Part shown: in pieces, positions 7,865 to 16,765 of the stretch
Position numbering within the stretch: position 1 is the stretch's first letter
Layout: each line of letters begins with the position of its first letter
Assembly: GCF_023721715.1 (NCBI RefSeq)
Contig: NZ_JAMDLG010000017.1
Span: 124,001-188,000 of the forward strand
Reading direction: 5' to 3'
Origin: Parasegetibacter sp. NRK P23
GTDB taxonomy: Bacteria; Bacteroidota; Bacteroidia; Chitinophagales; Chitinophagaceae
Length of the DNA stretch: 64,000 nucleotides
The notes under the pieces: model-generated
What the model was told of the DNA's origin: nothing
Databases searched by the model: none
Seen by the model: only the letters and a program-made list of their open reading frames with translations
Translations under genes and position numbers: made by a program

Positions 7865-10800
7865 TTAAAATGTAACTTCTAATCCAAGTGTGTATTTCCG
7901 TGGCAGCGGGTATGCACCGCCCCTGTATTCGCCCTGCGGGCTCACCAGTTCGGCATCCGGAACATTAGAGCGCTGGAACGCGTAAATGTTATCGATGATG
8001 CTGTACACCCTGGCGTTCTTCAGTTTAAGCCGGTCAATAAAGCTCCGGGGAAGTGTATACCCCATGGAGATGTTCCTGATCTTCAGGTAGCTTCCGTCTT
8101 CGTTCCACATGGTGGAGAAAGGGAGAAACTCATAGAAGTGTCCGCCGTAAGGAGAGAGTGAGGGGAAATTGGCCGAATAAGCCGGGTCCTTCGCGGCGCC
8201 GGTTGGTGTCCAGTAATTCCTTCCGGTGAGGTCGGGCAGCCTGGTGTTGCCAAAATCAGCGAGTGTGTTTCCACTGTAGTTCCATACGTTCGCGAACTGG
8301 TTCGCGTCGAAGTTGTTGATGATATCACGGCCAAGGGTAAACGTACAAAGTACGCTGAAGTAAAAATTCTTGTACGTGAACTCGTTGGTAAAACCGCCTG
8401 TAAGTTTAGGATTTGGATTTCCTGTTGGTACCAGGTCGCCATATTGCTCCCCGCGGTCCTCGTCGCTCCACACATCCCAGTCCTTGTTCACATCCACCCA
8501 GATGGGGTAACCGGGCAATACGGGGTTATAGGTTTTGAAATAGGACAGTTTTTGTCCGGTAACGGGGTTCACCGGTATCTCATCGAGCCTGTTGTATACG
8601 CCTCTGTATAACATCTGCGCCCAGCCGTAAGTGGGGCCGCCAACGGAAAACACCAGCGATTGGTTGTACCCGTAGGAATCCAGGAAGAAACTCCTGTTGC
8701 CGTTGGGCAGTTCAGCGATGCGGTTCTCGTTGAGGTTGAGGTTCACAATCGTGTTCCACTGTACGGCGCTCTTCTTGTTGAGGTTCCTGCTGGTTAAACT
8801 GAGGTCAAGTCCTTCGTTCAGCAGCTTCACCGGCGCATTGTAGGTAACGCTGGTATATCCTGTAAAGAAGGGGAAAGGAAACTGCAGGATAGGATTGGAG
8901 GTGTACCTGCGGTAGATGTCCGCTGAGAAACTGATCCTGTTCTCGAGCAATGCGACGTCCACACCTATATTCGTTTGCTTGGATTTGTTCCAGGTGAGGT
9001 CGGGCTGCGTGATGGGTTTGGTGAAAGATGGTGTGGCGATGACGGTTCCATTGTAGGTGCCCTGCGAAAGGTTCCATACGTTGAAAGGCGCATAGAAATC
9101 GTCGGGCATGGTACCGGATAAACCATAGCTGCCGCGGAGTTTGAGCATATTGAGCCAGCTGATGTTCTGCATGAAAGATTCATCCGACAGAATATACGCG
9201 GCGGATACCGCGGGGAAATAGCCCCATTTGGTACTGGAGCCGAACCTGGACGAAGCGTCCGCTCTCCACGAAAGGTTCAGGATATATTTCTGATCATAAT
9301 CGTAGGAAACCTGTCCCATCGCTGAAAGCAGGCCCGCCTTCTGAATATAGGAAGAACCATACAAGTCCTGCTGCGGAATGCCCGACACCACCTGGATGTT
9401 GTCGTCGGGCACGTTATACCCTCCTACCGTACTTCCGGAGCGGGTATCAAACTGGAAACTCTGGGTGCCTACCAGTCCGAGGTTGTGTTTTTCCCCAAAT
9501 GTTTTGGCATAAGTAAGGACGTTGGCCAGGTAATAAGATTCGAAATTACCGTTGTTGCTTTCCGCGAAAGAACGGTCGCCGGTGATATAGGTAGGCTGGA
9601 ACCTGTCCCTGCGGTCCGTAGTTTTGGAAACGGAGCCCTGGAAGCTGTATTCAAAGCCTTTGGCGATATCATAGTTGCCCTGGAGATAGAGGGAAAGCAG
9701 GTCAGACTGGTTCTTATCTTTTATATCATCGAACTGTCCGTAGTAGAAGGCTTTCTGTTCTTCCGATACCATGTACAACGAAGAGGGCATTTGTCCGAGG
9801 TTGATGGGCAATACATCGTTCCTGCCTCTTCCCAATCCTCTTTTTCTATCCATGCGGGAAGCGGAAATATTCAGGTTCACATCCAGTTTGGGGCTCACCT
9901 TGAAATCGAAGTTTCCGCGTATGGAGAAGCGTTTGAACCCGGTGTTGCGTACGATACCGGCTTCATCGTAAAAGTTGACACCGAGCCTGTAGTTCACCTG
10001 GTCGTTGCCTGATGAAAGATTGAGGTCGGCATTGTTTACGTTACCGTTCTGGTAGAACATTTCCTGCCAGTCGGTAGCATTGTTGAAATAAGGATTTAAG
10101 CTGTCGCTCAATATCTGCGGGATGTTAGCCTGCTGCGCGAAAGTGCCGTATTCGTTGAACAGCGCCAGTTTTGCGCGGCGTTCATCCACGCCACCCAGTG
10201 TAGGCAGCAATTTTGGTTTCTGGGTAAGGCCGGTGTAATACGAAAAACGCAGTTGCGGTTTACCTGAGCGGCCCCTTTTTGTTTTGATGACGATCACCCC
10301 GTTGGCGCCCCTTGAGCCCCAAACGGCGGTGGCCGCGGCATCTTTCTGCACCACAACGCTTTCGATATCGTTGGTGTTTATCCCGGCGAGGAAGTTTGTT
10401 CCAGTGCTGCCGATTCCTTCCAGGTCAGTTACAGACATGGGAATTCCATCTATCACGTACAAGGGTGTACTCATTGTTCTGGCTTCATCCACGCCACTGT
10501 TCAGGTCCGTTACAATGGTCGTGTTCCCGCGAACGGTAAAGGTGTTCCGCACGCCTGGTTCACCGGTAAAGTTCTGAATGTTAACACCCGCGACGCGTCC
10601 CTGCAACATCTGATCGAAGCTGGGCGCGGGCATGTTTTCAATTTCCTTCCCGGACACCAGTTGCACGGCACTGGTTGTTTTACGCAGGGATTGTTTCTGG
10701 TAACCTACCACCACCACATCGCTCATCTGCGAAGAGCCCGCGTCTTCAAGTCGTACAGTAATGGTAGCTTCGCCCGCTTTCAGGGAGAAGGTCTGGGTTT

Positions 10801-11053
10801 TAAACCCCACGTAAGAGACCACGAGTTGATTTTTTCCTTCCGGAACATTCAGGGAAAAGCTCCCTCCTGATAAGGAAGTAGTACTTACCTCAGTTCCTTT
10901 CACCTGGATAGTGGCCCCTTCCAACGGGGCATTGGTTTTGCCGTCCTGTACAATACCACTGATCTTACGCGTTTGCGCCATCAGCGGATGAATACATGCC
11001 AACAGAAAAAACAGGCATGTCAGGGACACGACACCTCCTCTAACTTTTCGCAT
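7865..11053 (-). CDS. SusC/RagA family TonB-linked outer-membrane receptor
   Basis: 1062 residues from the ATG at 11051-11053, which gives a normal signal peptide ending LMAQ. An in-frame ATG at 11129-11131 would add 26 residues of basic leader and is a real alternative. Domain order is a carboxypeptidase-regulatory-like beta-sandwich (about 30-110, GIVQDGKTNAPLEGATI), a plug domain (about 125-250, with SFDQMLQGRVAGVNI and WGSRGANGVIVIKTK), and a 22-strand barrel ending in the aromatic tail YTLGLEVTF. It forms the TonB-powered channel that takes in the ligand held by SusD. Operator-like sites lie upstream, so it is probably controlled by the LacI regulator at 12851. Confidence 0.95.
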   Translation of the reverse strand: MRKVRGGVVSLTCLFFLLACIHPLMAQTRKISGIVQDGKTNAPLEGATIQVKGTEVSTTSLSGGSFSLNVPEGKNQLVVSYVGFKTQTFSLKAGEATITVRLEDAGSSQMSDVVVVGYQKQSLRKTTSAVQLVSGKEIENMPAPSFDQMLQGRVAGVNIQNFTGEPGVRNTFTVRGNTTIVTDLNSGVDEARTMSTPLYVIDGIPMSVTDLEGIGSTGTNFLAGINTNDIESVVVQKDAAATAVWGSRGANGVIVIKTKRGRSGKPQLRFSYYTGLTQKPKLLPTLGGVDERRAKLALFNEYGTFAQQANIPQILSDSLNPYFNNATDWQEMFYQNGNVNNADLNLSSGNDQVNYRLGVNFYDEAGIVRNTGFKRFSIRGNFDFKVSPKLDVNLNISASRMDRKRGLGRGRNDVLPINLGQMPSSLYMVSEEQKAFYYGQFDDIKDKNQSDLLSLYLQGNYDIAKGFEYSFQGSVSKTTDRRDRFQPTYITGDRSFAESNNGNFESYYLANVLTYAKTFGEKHNLGLVGTQSFQFDTRSGSTVGGYNVPDDNIQVVSGIPQQDLYGSSYIQKAGLLSAMGQVSYDYDQKYILNLSWRADASSRFGSSTKWGYFPAVSAAYILSDESFMQNISWLNMLKLRGSYGLSGTMPDDFYAPFNVWNLSQGTYNGTVIATPSFTKPITQPDLTWNKSKQTNIGVDVALLENRISFSADIYRRYTSNPILQFPFPFFTGYTSVTYNAPVKLLNEGLDLSLTSRNLNKKSAVQWNTIVNLNLNENRIAELPNGNRSFFLDSYGYNQSLVFSVGGPTYGWAQMLYRGVYNRLDEIPVNPVTGQKLSYFKTYNPVLPGYPIWVDVNKDWDVWSDEDRGEQYGDLVPTGNPNPKLTGGFTNEFTYKNFYFSVLCTFTLGRDIINNFDANQFANVWNYSGNTLADFGNTRLPDLTGRNYWTPTGAAKDPAYSANFPSLSPYGGHFYEFLPFSTMWNEDGSYLKIRNISMGYTLPRSFIDRLKLKNARVYSIIDNIYAFQRSNVPDAELVSPQGEYRGGAYPLPRKYTLGLEVTF

Positions 11054-11215
11054 TAGTTTTGGTTTTTTGAGTAATGAATAAACGGTAGGGTTGGTTATTT
11101 GCAGTAAGGCATACAGGGGTCTGGCTTTCATCACAGTTCTGTTCCAACTGTGTATTGTGAAGTTGGCATTTTTTTAACAAAACCAGTACTGGCAGGCATT
11201 ACAGCGCCTTAAAAG

Positions 11216-11265
11216 AAAAATACGCAAACGATTGAAATAGTTGTTTCAACCGTTTGCGTATTTTT
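11216..11265. promoter_or_regulatory. Long hairpin containing two LacI-type half operators, between sulfatase and susC
   Basis: Arms 11216-11237 and 11244-11265 pair over 22 bases with one mismatch around a 6-base loop, and T-runs follow on both strands. Each arm holds an operator-like word, GCAAACGATTG at 11224-11234 and CAACCGTTTGC at 11247-11257. The structure could terminate the sulfatase transcript, bind the LacI-type regulator as two sites, or do both. Confidence 0.6.
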
Positions 11266-11292
11266 TTTATCACGATAACCGAAGACAGACAC

Positions 11293-11304
11293 GCAATCGT
11301 TTGC
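11293..11304. promoter_or_regulatory. LacI-type operator upstream of susC
   Basis: GCAATCGTTTGC is a 12-mer that is palindromic apart from one base pair around the central CG. It matches the operator-like words at 11224 and 12782. It lies just beyond the sulfatase stop codon. Confidence 0.5.
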
Positions 11305-11320
11305 CGATCGCGAAAACCAA

Positions 11321-12706
11321 TTATATACCCAGGTGAAAGTTGTTGCTTTCCGGTTTAGAATGTTCTTTGTTCATGAGTTGTTCCAACTCCTTTACTTTGG
11401 AAGGATAGCTTGTGGAGATATCATTCTTTTCCCCGGGATCGGTTCCGAGGTCGTACAGCTCGGTACGCAGTGGCGCATTGTTATTATTATAAAAACGAAT
11501 AGCCTTCCAGTTGCCGAACCGTACGGCCTGTTTAAAACCACCTTCATAAAATTCCCAATACAACACGCCATGCGGGCGTTGGTGTTCTCCTTTCAGTGAT
11601 GGAAGAATAGAAAGGCCGCTTTTAGCAACTGGTTTGCCGCCCGCCACTTCAGTGAACGTAGGCAATATATCCCAGAAGGCGGCCTGAAAGTCCGAACTGG
11701 AACCTGCTTTCACCGCGGCTGGCCATTTTAATATAAACGGCACGCGAATACCGCCTTCATACATATCTCTTTTTCTGCCCCGGAACGGACCGCTGCTCTG
11801 GAAGCAATCAAATACATCCCCTGCGGTTCTGCCTCCTTCCGTATGTGTGCCGTTATCGCTGGTAAAGATGACGATGGTGTTGTCGTCCATTTTCAGTTGC
11901 TTCAGCAACGCGTTGATCTTTCCCACATAATCGTCCATACTGCTCACCATTGCCGCGTAAGCCGCTTTGGGATTGGGTTGTCCCCGGTAGTGCTGTCCTT
12001 CTTTCCAGGGTGTTTCCGGTTGAAAAATACTTTTGCCCTGTGCATCCAGGTATGGTTCCAGGTACCTTTCGGGCACACGGAGTTCCGCATGGGGAAGGGT
12101 GAAAGAAAGGTAGAGAAAGAAAGGCTGATGGCGCTGCCGCGCGATGAAGGCCATGGCAGAATCGGTGAACATTTCGTTGTAGAAAATATCCTTATTCAAA
12201 CGAAGCAGATCGGTTGTACCGTTGTGCATGTACCAGATGGAATCACCATGCTGGAAATGCGCCTCTTTGTTTTCGAGGTGTCCCACAAAATAATCCCAGC
12301 CTTTTTTGTGCGGAACGCCGGTGGTGTGTTGAAGCCCAAGTCCCCACTTCCCTACCATCGCTGTTTCATAACCGCGTTGTTGCAGGTACTGCGGAAGAAT
12401 GGTATCCTGTGGCCGGAGGTAGATGGGTGCGTTGCCCCTTATATAAGTCTTGCCTGTATGCTCACCGGTCATCAACGCTGCGCGGGATGGGGAACACACC
12501 GTACTGCCCGCATAGAAATCGGTGAACTTCATGCCCAGTTGCGCCATCTGGTCGAGTTGTGGTGTTTTGATCTTTTGCTGGCCATAACAACCAAGATCGC
12601 CATAACCCATATCATCGGCAAGGATAAAAATAATATTAGGCTGTTTTTGTTGCTGCGCCATGGCGTGGCAGGAAACGAGCAGTAAGGCAAGCAGGAATGG
12701 CTTCAT
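11321..12706 (-). CDS. Sulfatase (formylglycine-type arylsulfatase)
   Basis: 461 residues with a signal peptide ending CHAMAQ. The sulfatase signature CSPSR starts at C71, the cysteine converted to formylglycine by an anaerobic or FGE-type maturase, followed by AALMTGEHTGKTYIRGN. Metal ligands are the DD pair in LADDMGYGDLGCYG (31-32) and DNGTHTEGG further on. The enzyme hydrolyses sulfate esters, probably on carbohydrate in the periplasm. It is transcribed toward susC but separated from it by a long hairpin, so it may be its own unit. It shares its promoter region with the divergent LacI regulator. It resembles the arylsulfatase A-like group, but the substrate cannot be read from sequence. 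Confidence 0.93.
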   Translation of the reverse strand: MKPFLLALLLVSCHAMAQQQKQPNIIFILADDMGYGDLGCYGQQKIKTPQLDQMAQLGMKFTDFYAGSTVCSPSRAALMTGEHTGKTYIRGNAPIYLRPQDTILPQYLQQRGYETAMVGKWGLGLQHTTGVPHKKGWDYFVGHLENKEAHFQHGDSIWYMHNGTTDLLRLNKDIFYNEMFTDSAMAFIARQRHQPFFLYLSFTLPHAELRVPERYLEPYLDAQGKSIFQPETPWKEGQHYRGQPNPKAAYAAMVSSMDDYVGKINALLKQLKMDDNTIVIFTSDNGTHTEGGRTAGDVFDCFQSSGPFRGRKRDMYEGGIRVPFILKWPAAVKAGSSSDFQAAFWDILPTFTEVAGGKPVAKSGLSILPSLKGEHQRPHGVLYWEFYEGGFKQAVRFGNWKAIRFYNNNNAPLRTELYDLGTDPGEKNDISTSYPSKVKELEQLMNKEHSKPESNNFHLGI

Positions 12707-12781
12707 AATAAGCGGTTTGGTGGAAAGAATCGTTGTCGAAAATACAATTCGCGCCGGGCTTTACAACCGGTTTTTACAACA

Positions 12782-12791
12782 CAAACGTTTG
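12782..12791. promoter_or_regulatory. LacI-type operator between sulfatase and lacI-family gene
   Basis: CAAACGTTTG is a perfect 10-bp palindrome with the central CG of LacI/PurR-class operators. It continues as GC on the right side, giving ACAAACGTTTGC. It is in the 144-bp divergent gap and could control both the sulfatase and the regulator. Confidence 0.6.
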
Positions 12792-12850
12792 CGCATCTTT
12801 TACGCAAATTCATGCAAATTCAATAGCTTCACCATGCAAAACTAACGCAA

Positions 12851-13873
12851 ATGGAAAAGAAGGCGCCCACCATCAAGGAGATCGCGAAGCGGTTGAACAT
12901 CTCGGTATCCACGGTTTCCCGTGCATTGCACAACCATCCCAGCATCGGGCTCAGGACCAAGACGCAGGTACAGCAACTGGCCAAAGAACTGAACTATGAG
13001 CCCAACCAAACAGCCATCTTTTTCAAGCAGGGCAAGACTTTCACACTGGGTGTGATCCTGCCCAACCTCGGGGAGGAATTCTTTTCCCAGGCCATCAGCG
13101 GGATTGAAGACGCCGCCACAAGGAACAACTACAACGTTCTTGTAGGGCAATCGCACGATGATGTGGAACGCGAGAAACAGATCGTGGAAACCATGCGCAA
13201 ACACCGGGTGGACGGCATCCTGGTTTCTGTGTCGAAGAACACTTATACCTACGAACATTTTGAGCAACTCACGAATTACAATATACCAGTCGTATTTTTC
13301 GACCGGGTACCCCGCGAACCACACTACTACAAGGTGAACTGCTCTATGTTGCAAAGCACCACCGAAGCGGTATTGTTCCTGCTGAAAAGCGGCCACAAAC
13401 GCATCGGCTTCCTGAAAGGACCGGAAAGCATCGGCATTACCGACGAGCGCCAGGAAGGTTACGAGGCAGCCCTGAAGAAGAACCGTTTAAAGATAGATCC
13501 CGCGCTGATCGCGGATACCGACCTCACCAAAGAAAGCACGCACAAAGCCATGCAGCAGTTGCTTTCGCTGAAGAACCGGCCCACGGCTATTGTAGCTTTC
13601 AACGACTATGTAGCGCTGGATGCCATCCAGTACGCGAAGAAAATGAAGATGAAAGTAAACAAAGACATCTGCTTCGTGAGCTACGCGAACCTGCCCATCG
13701 TGCATTACCTCGACCATCCGCCCATGGCTTCGGTGGAACAGTTCCCCTACCAACAGGGTGAAGAGGCCACCAATATGCTGATGCAATTGCTGAACAAAGA
13801 AGTGAACGGCGGAGAACCTGAAAAGAAACACGTGATACTCGAAAGCCTGCTCGTGTTCCAGGAAGAGCAGTAA
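12851..13873 (+). CDS. LacI family transcriptional regulator
   Basis: 340 residues, the full family length. The N-terminal helix-turn-helix and hinge (about 5-60) read TIKEIAKRLNISVSTVSRALHNHPSIG. The periplasmic-binding-like effector domain (about 62-335) includes FTLGVILPNLGEEFFSQAISGIEDAA, VDGILVSVSKNT and the GHKRIGFLKGP box. Such proteins normally repress sugar-use genes and release DNA when a sugar binds. Operator-like palindromes in its own divergent promoter and upstream of susC suggest it controls the sulfatase and SusCD units. Its stop codon abuts the convergent porin stop with no gap. Confidence 0.95.
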   Translation: MEKKAPTIKEIAKRLNISVSTVSRALHNHPSIGLRTKTQVQQLAKELNYEPNQTAIFFKQGKTFTLGVILPNLGEEFFSQAISGIEDAATRNNYNVLVGQSHDDVEREKQIVETMRKHRVDGILVSVSKNTYTYEHFEQLTNYNIPVVFFDRVPREPHYYKVNCSMLQSTTEAVLFLLKSGHKRIGFLKGPESIGITDERQEGYEAALKKNRLKIDPALIADTDLTKESTHKAMQQLLSLKNRPTAIVAFNDYVALDAIQYAKKMKMKVNKDICFVSYANLPIVHYLDHPPMASVEQFPYQQGEEATNMLMQLLNKEVNGGEPEKKHVILESLLVFQEEQ

Positions 13874-15184
13874 TCAGAATTTATATTGTACACGCACGGT
13901 GAACACATTGTCTTCGATGTCTTCCGTATAACCGGGTAATGCGGTTTCTTCGTTCTTCACCATATCGTACCAGGTGGTCACCTTAAAGTGATCATTCAGG
14001 TAATACACATAACCCATGCCCAATGTATTGTAGCGGACATCGGCTTCCGAGAGGTTCATGCCGGGTTTTATTTCCATCCCTTTCACGTGAATGTTGGGAT
14101 CGTACCAATCATATTTCATCACGAACTGGTGCTTGTTGTTCACGATGTTCTGTAAATAATAGAAGAAGCCGCCGTTGAAATCACGGATATAACGCGGAAG
14201 TGCAGCCTCCGTTTGAGATGGGAAACTTACCGTGGTGAGTTCGCTGCCGGGCTGTGTGCCCTGCCAGTATTCGGCCCTGAACTCCGACAAACCGAAGCTG
14301 TTCTTTATTTTCAACTGCGCGTCGGCACTGTAATACTGTCGGCGGGAATATTCACCAATATTCGTTAAACTGGAATCCACGGCCATTGTCGGTTCTCCCA
14401 GCCTGTTCTTCGCATGTTCGTATACGTATTTTGAAAACTGTTGCGTACCGCCATGGTAATAGGATACACTTCCCGACAAATTCACTTTGTGCACCAGCTT
14501 TACAGGGCGCATACTCACCCTTGCGATCATGTCTTTTCTGCTGTCGAAATCCGCTCTTCCCGGGAGGCCCTGTCCATTGAATAAGCCGAGGTCTATCTTT
14601 AAGGGACGAAGTTTATGGCTATTGCGTTGTGGTTCGAATGACAACATCGCACCGAGATCGCGTTCCGTTTGCAACAATATCTGCGACATCCGCCCCCGTT
14701 CCGGCGCTTCGCGCACCACCGACGACCAGTTGATCTCGTAACCGAAAGGTCTGGCGAAAACACCTGTAGTGAGGGAAAACACATTGAATTTATTCTCATA
14801 CACCTTTCCCCAGAAATCACGGATATTGACCCCGCGCTCCGTTCCATCAAACTGGAACACGAAAAACACGCGGGGCAGATTTTCTTCACTCAGCAAAAGA
14901 TAATCTAGCCTGATCCTGCCCCTCCGCATCATGAACCTGCTATTGCTGGCGGGCTGAAAGTCGCCGCCATTATAGGTTTTGGTGCCATCATTTTTGGTAA
15001 GCTGGAACTGTGTTTGCATGTACCCGGAAAACCTGACGTTGCCGAACTTCTGCAACAGCGGCCTGAGCGTATCCATCACAAACAGGGAGGAATCGATCTG
15101 TGTAAGTGTATTCTGCGCAAATATGCCTGCGGATAACCCCAGACCAATCAATAGCAGGTACAGTCGCGTACGGAACGGCGTCAT
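13874..15184 (-). CDS. Phosphate-selective porin O/P-like outer-membrane protein
   Basis: 436 residues with a signal peptide ending SAGIFAQ. The barrel begins with FGNVRFSGYMQTQFQL and SRFMMRRGRIRLDY, then FVFQFDGTERGVNIRDFWGKVYENKFNVFSLTTGVFARPFGYE, matching the OprO/OprP porin family (PF07396 type). It ends VFTVRVQYKF, a normal barrel-terminating aromatic. The family forms anion or general solute channels; in Bacteroidota it is widespread and phosphate selectivity is not established. The stop codon touches the lacI-family stop from the other strand, so the transcripts converge without a terminator. Confidence 0.85.
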   Translation of the reverse strand: MTPFRTRLYLLLIGLGLSAGIFAQNTLTQIDSSLFVMDTLRPLLQKFGNVRFSGYMQTQFQLTKNDGTKTYNGGDFQPASNSRFMMRRGRIRLDYLLLSEENLPRVFFVFQFDGTERGVNIRDFWGKVYENKFNVFSLTTGVFARPFGYEINWSSVVREAPERGRMSQILLQTERDLGAMLSFEPQRNSHKLRPLKIDLGLFNGQGLPGRADFDSRKDMIARVSMRPVKLVHKVNLSGSVSYYHGGTQQFSKYVYEHAKNRLGEPTMAVDSSLTNIGEYSRRQYYSADAQLKIKNSFGLSEFRAEYWQGTQPGSELTTVSFPSQTEAALPRYIRDFNGGFFYYLQNIVNNKHQFVMKYDWYDPNIHVKGMEIKPGMNLSEADVRYNTLGMGYVYYLNDHFKVTTWYDMVKNEETALPGYTEDIEDNVFTVRVQYKF

Positions 15185-15224
15185 AACAATATCGAGATTG
15201 GTTCAAGCCTGCAAATATAGGCCA

Positions 15225-16628
15225 TTATCCGAGGCCGAACACCTGGTGCATTTCAGGTATCTCCACGTCCCAGAAGCCTTTGCGCAGGAGTCGCTCCTTA
15301 AAGTCTTCCTGCACGGGCAATTCACCGTGTACCAGGAAAATTTTCTTTACCTGGCGCGGGTCCTGGCGGGCGATGAACTGGCAAAGGTCCTCATAATCGC
15401 CGTGGGCGCTTAAACTGCGGATAGAACCTATCTCCGCGTGTACTTCGTGTTGTATGCCGAAAATGCCCACTTCTTTCTGCCCTGCCATCAGCCTGCCGCC
15501 CAGGGAGCGCGGCTCACAGTAACCCACCATCAGAATCGCGTTCCGGCTGTTTTCAATATTGTTAGAGATATGGTGTTTCACCCTGCCCGCTTCCGCCATA
15601 CCGCTCGCCGAGATGATCACACAAGGCTCGTTGCGGAAGTTAAGCAGTTTGGATTCGTCTACAGACTTCACATAACGCAGTCCTTTGAAACGGAACGGAT
15701 CATCATCGCTTTCCAGTATTTTCTGGATGGTTTTGTTGAAGTATTTCGGATGCCTTTTTACGAGTTCGGTGGCTTCAATACTCAATGGACTGTCCACAAA
15801 ATAATCGAGGTCGGGCAGCCTTCGTTCCAGTTCAAGCTGGTTCAGCGCGAAAAGCAGTTCCTGCGTACGTCCCACACTGAAAGAGGGGATAATGAGTTTA
15901 CCTTTTTTCCGGATACATGTTTTTTCGATCCATTCCAGGAGCAGGTCGGGCGTGGCTTCGTGGAGGTCGTGCAAACTATTGCCGTAAGTGGATTCGAGGA
16001 GGAGGAAATCCGTTTGGGGAAAATCTTCGGGGGAACGAAGGATCACGTCCCTGTACCGGCCCACGTCTCCGCTGAAGGTGAGCCGTGTTTCCTGTCCGTT
16101 TTCCCTGATCTTCAGGTGAACGGCCGCGCTGCCGATGATGTGGCCGGCATCGGTAAAAAGAACGTCTACATCTTCATCAATGGAGAACCAGCCGCCGTAT
16201 TCCCTTTGTTCGAACAACAACATCGCGGCGGCGGCATCTTCTTTGGTGTACAGTGGCCTGAGGTAGGGCTGCCCTTCTGATGCGCGCTTCTTGTTCGCAT
16301 ACTTCACATCATCTTCCTGTATCTGGGCGGAATCTTCCAGGAGAATACCGCACAGGTCGCGGGTGGCGGGGGTACAGTAAATCTTTCCTTTAAACCCTTC
16401 TTTCACCAGTTTTGGGATCAGCCCGCTGTGGTCTATGTGCGCATGGGACAAAACGAGTATGTCCACTTTTTCCGCGTCAAAACCGAAGCTGCGGTTCAAT
16501 ACATCTGTTTGTTTGCCCATGCCCTGGAACATGCCGCAATCGAGGAGTATTTGTTTGCCGTTGGCCAGTGTAAGGAGGTGTTTGCTACCTGTAACTGTTC
16601 TTGCGGCGCCGTGGAATGCTATTTTCAT
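15225..16628 (-). CDS. MBL-fold beta-CASP RNA-processing exonuclease
   Basis: 467 residues. The metallo-beta-lactamase motif HAHIDHSG starts at H62 and is preceded by LLDCGMFQG. FTDAGHIIGSAAVHL supplies the third metal-ligand motif, FSGDVGR the fourth. The beta-CASP insert and C-terminus contain SFSVGRTQELLFALN, SASGMAEAGRVKHH and the C-terminal LSAHGDYEDL plus FLVHGE, as in mRNA 3'-end processing factor/Ysh1-like hydrolases. It probably acts as a cytoplasmic ribonuclease that binds two zinc ions. It ends 40 bases before the porin start region on the same strand. Confidence 0.9.
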   Translation of the reverse strand: MKIAFHGAARTVTGSKHLLTLANGKQILLDCGMFQGMGKQTDVLNRSFGFDAEKVDILVLSHAHIDHSGLIPKLVKEGFKGKIYCTPATRDLCGILLEDSAQIQEDDVKYANKKRASEGQPYLRPLYTKEDAAAAMLLFEQREYGGWFSIDEDVDVLFTDAGHIIGSAAVHLKIRENGQETRLTFSGDVGRYRDVILRSPEDFPQTDFLLLESTYGNSLHDLHEATPDLLLEWIEKTCIRKKGKLIIPSFSVGRTQELLFALNQLELERRLPDLDYFVDSPLSIEATELVKRHPKYFNKTIQKILESDDDPFRFKGLRYVKSVDESKLLNFRNEPCVIISASGMAEAGRVKHHISNNIENSRNAILMVGYCEPRSLGGRLMAGQKEVGIFGIQHEVHAEIGSIRSLSAHGDYEDLCQFIARQDPRQVKKIFLVHGELPVQEDFKERLLRKGFWDVEIPEMHQVFGLG

Positions 16629-16698
16629 GATTTTATTTTTTGGAGGGATGGATTGATTGGTTATAGTTCTCTTGATTTGTAGAAACGCCTCACCCCAA

Positions 16699-16720
16699 CC
16701 CCTCTCCGGCCGGAGAGGGG
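16699..16720. repeat. 22-bp perfect palindrome (CCCCTCTCCGG mirrored)
   Basis: An 11-base arm, CCCCTCTCCGG, is followed directly by its exact reverse complement. It lies between the beta-CASP and DUF4442 genes and could act as a terminator or be a dispersed palindromic repeat; the surrounding CACCCCAACCCCTCTCC word is common in bacterial intergenic repeats. Confidence 0.55.
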
Positions 16721-16765
16721 CAGGAACAACACGAGAGGATTCGTTTATTCGAGTATTGATAGCTG

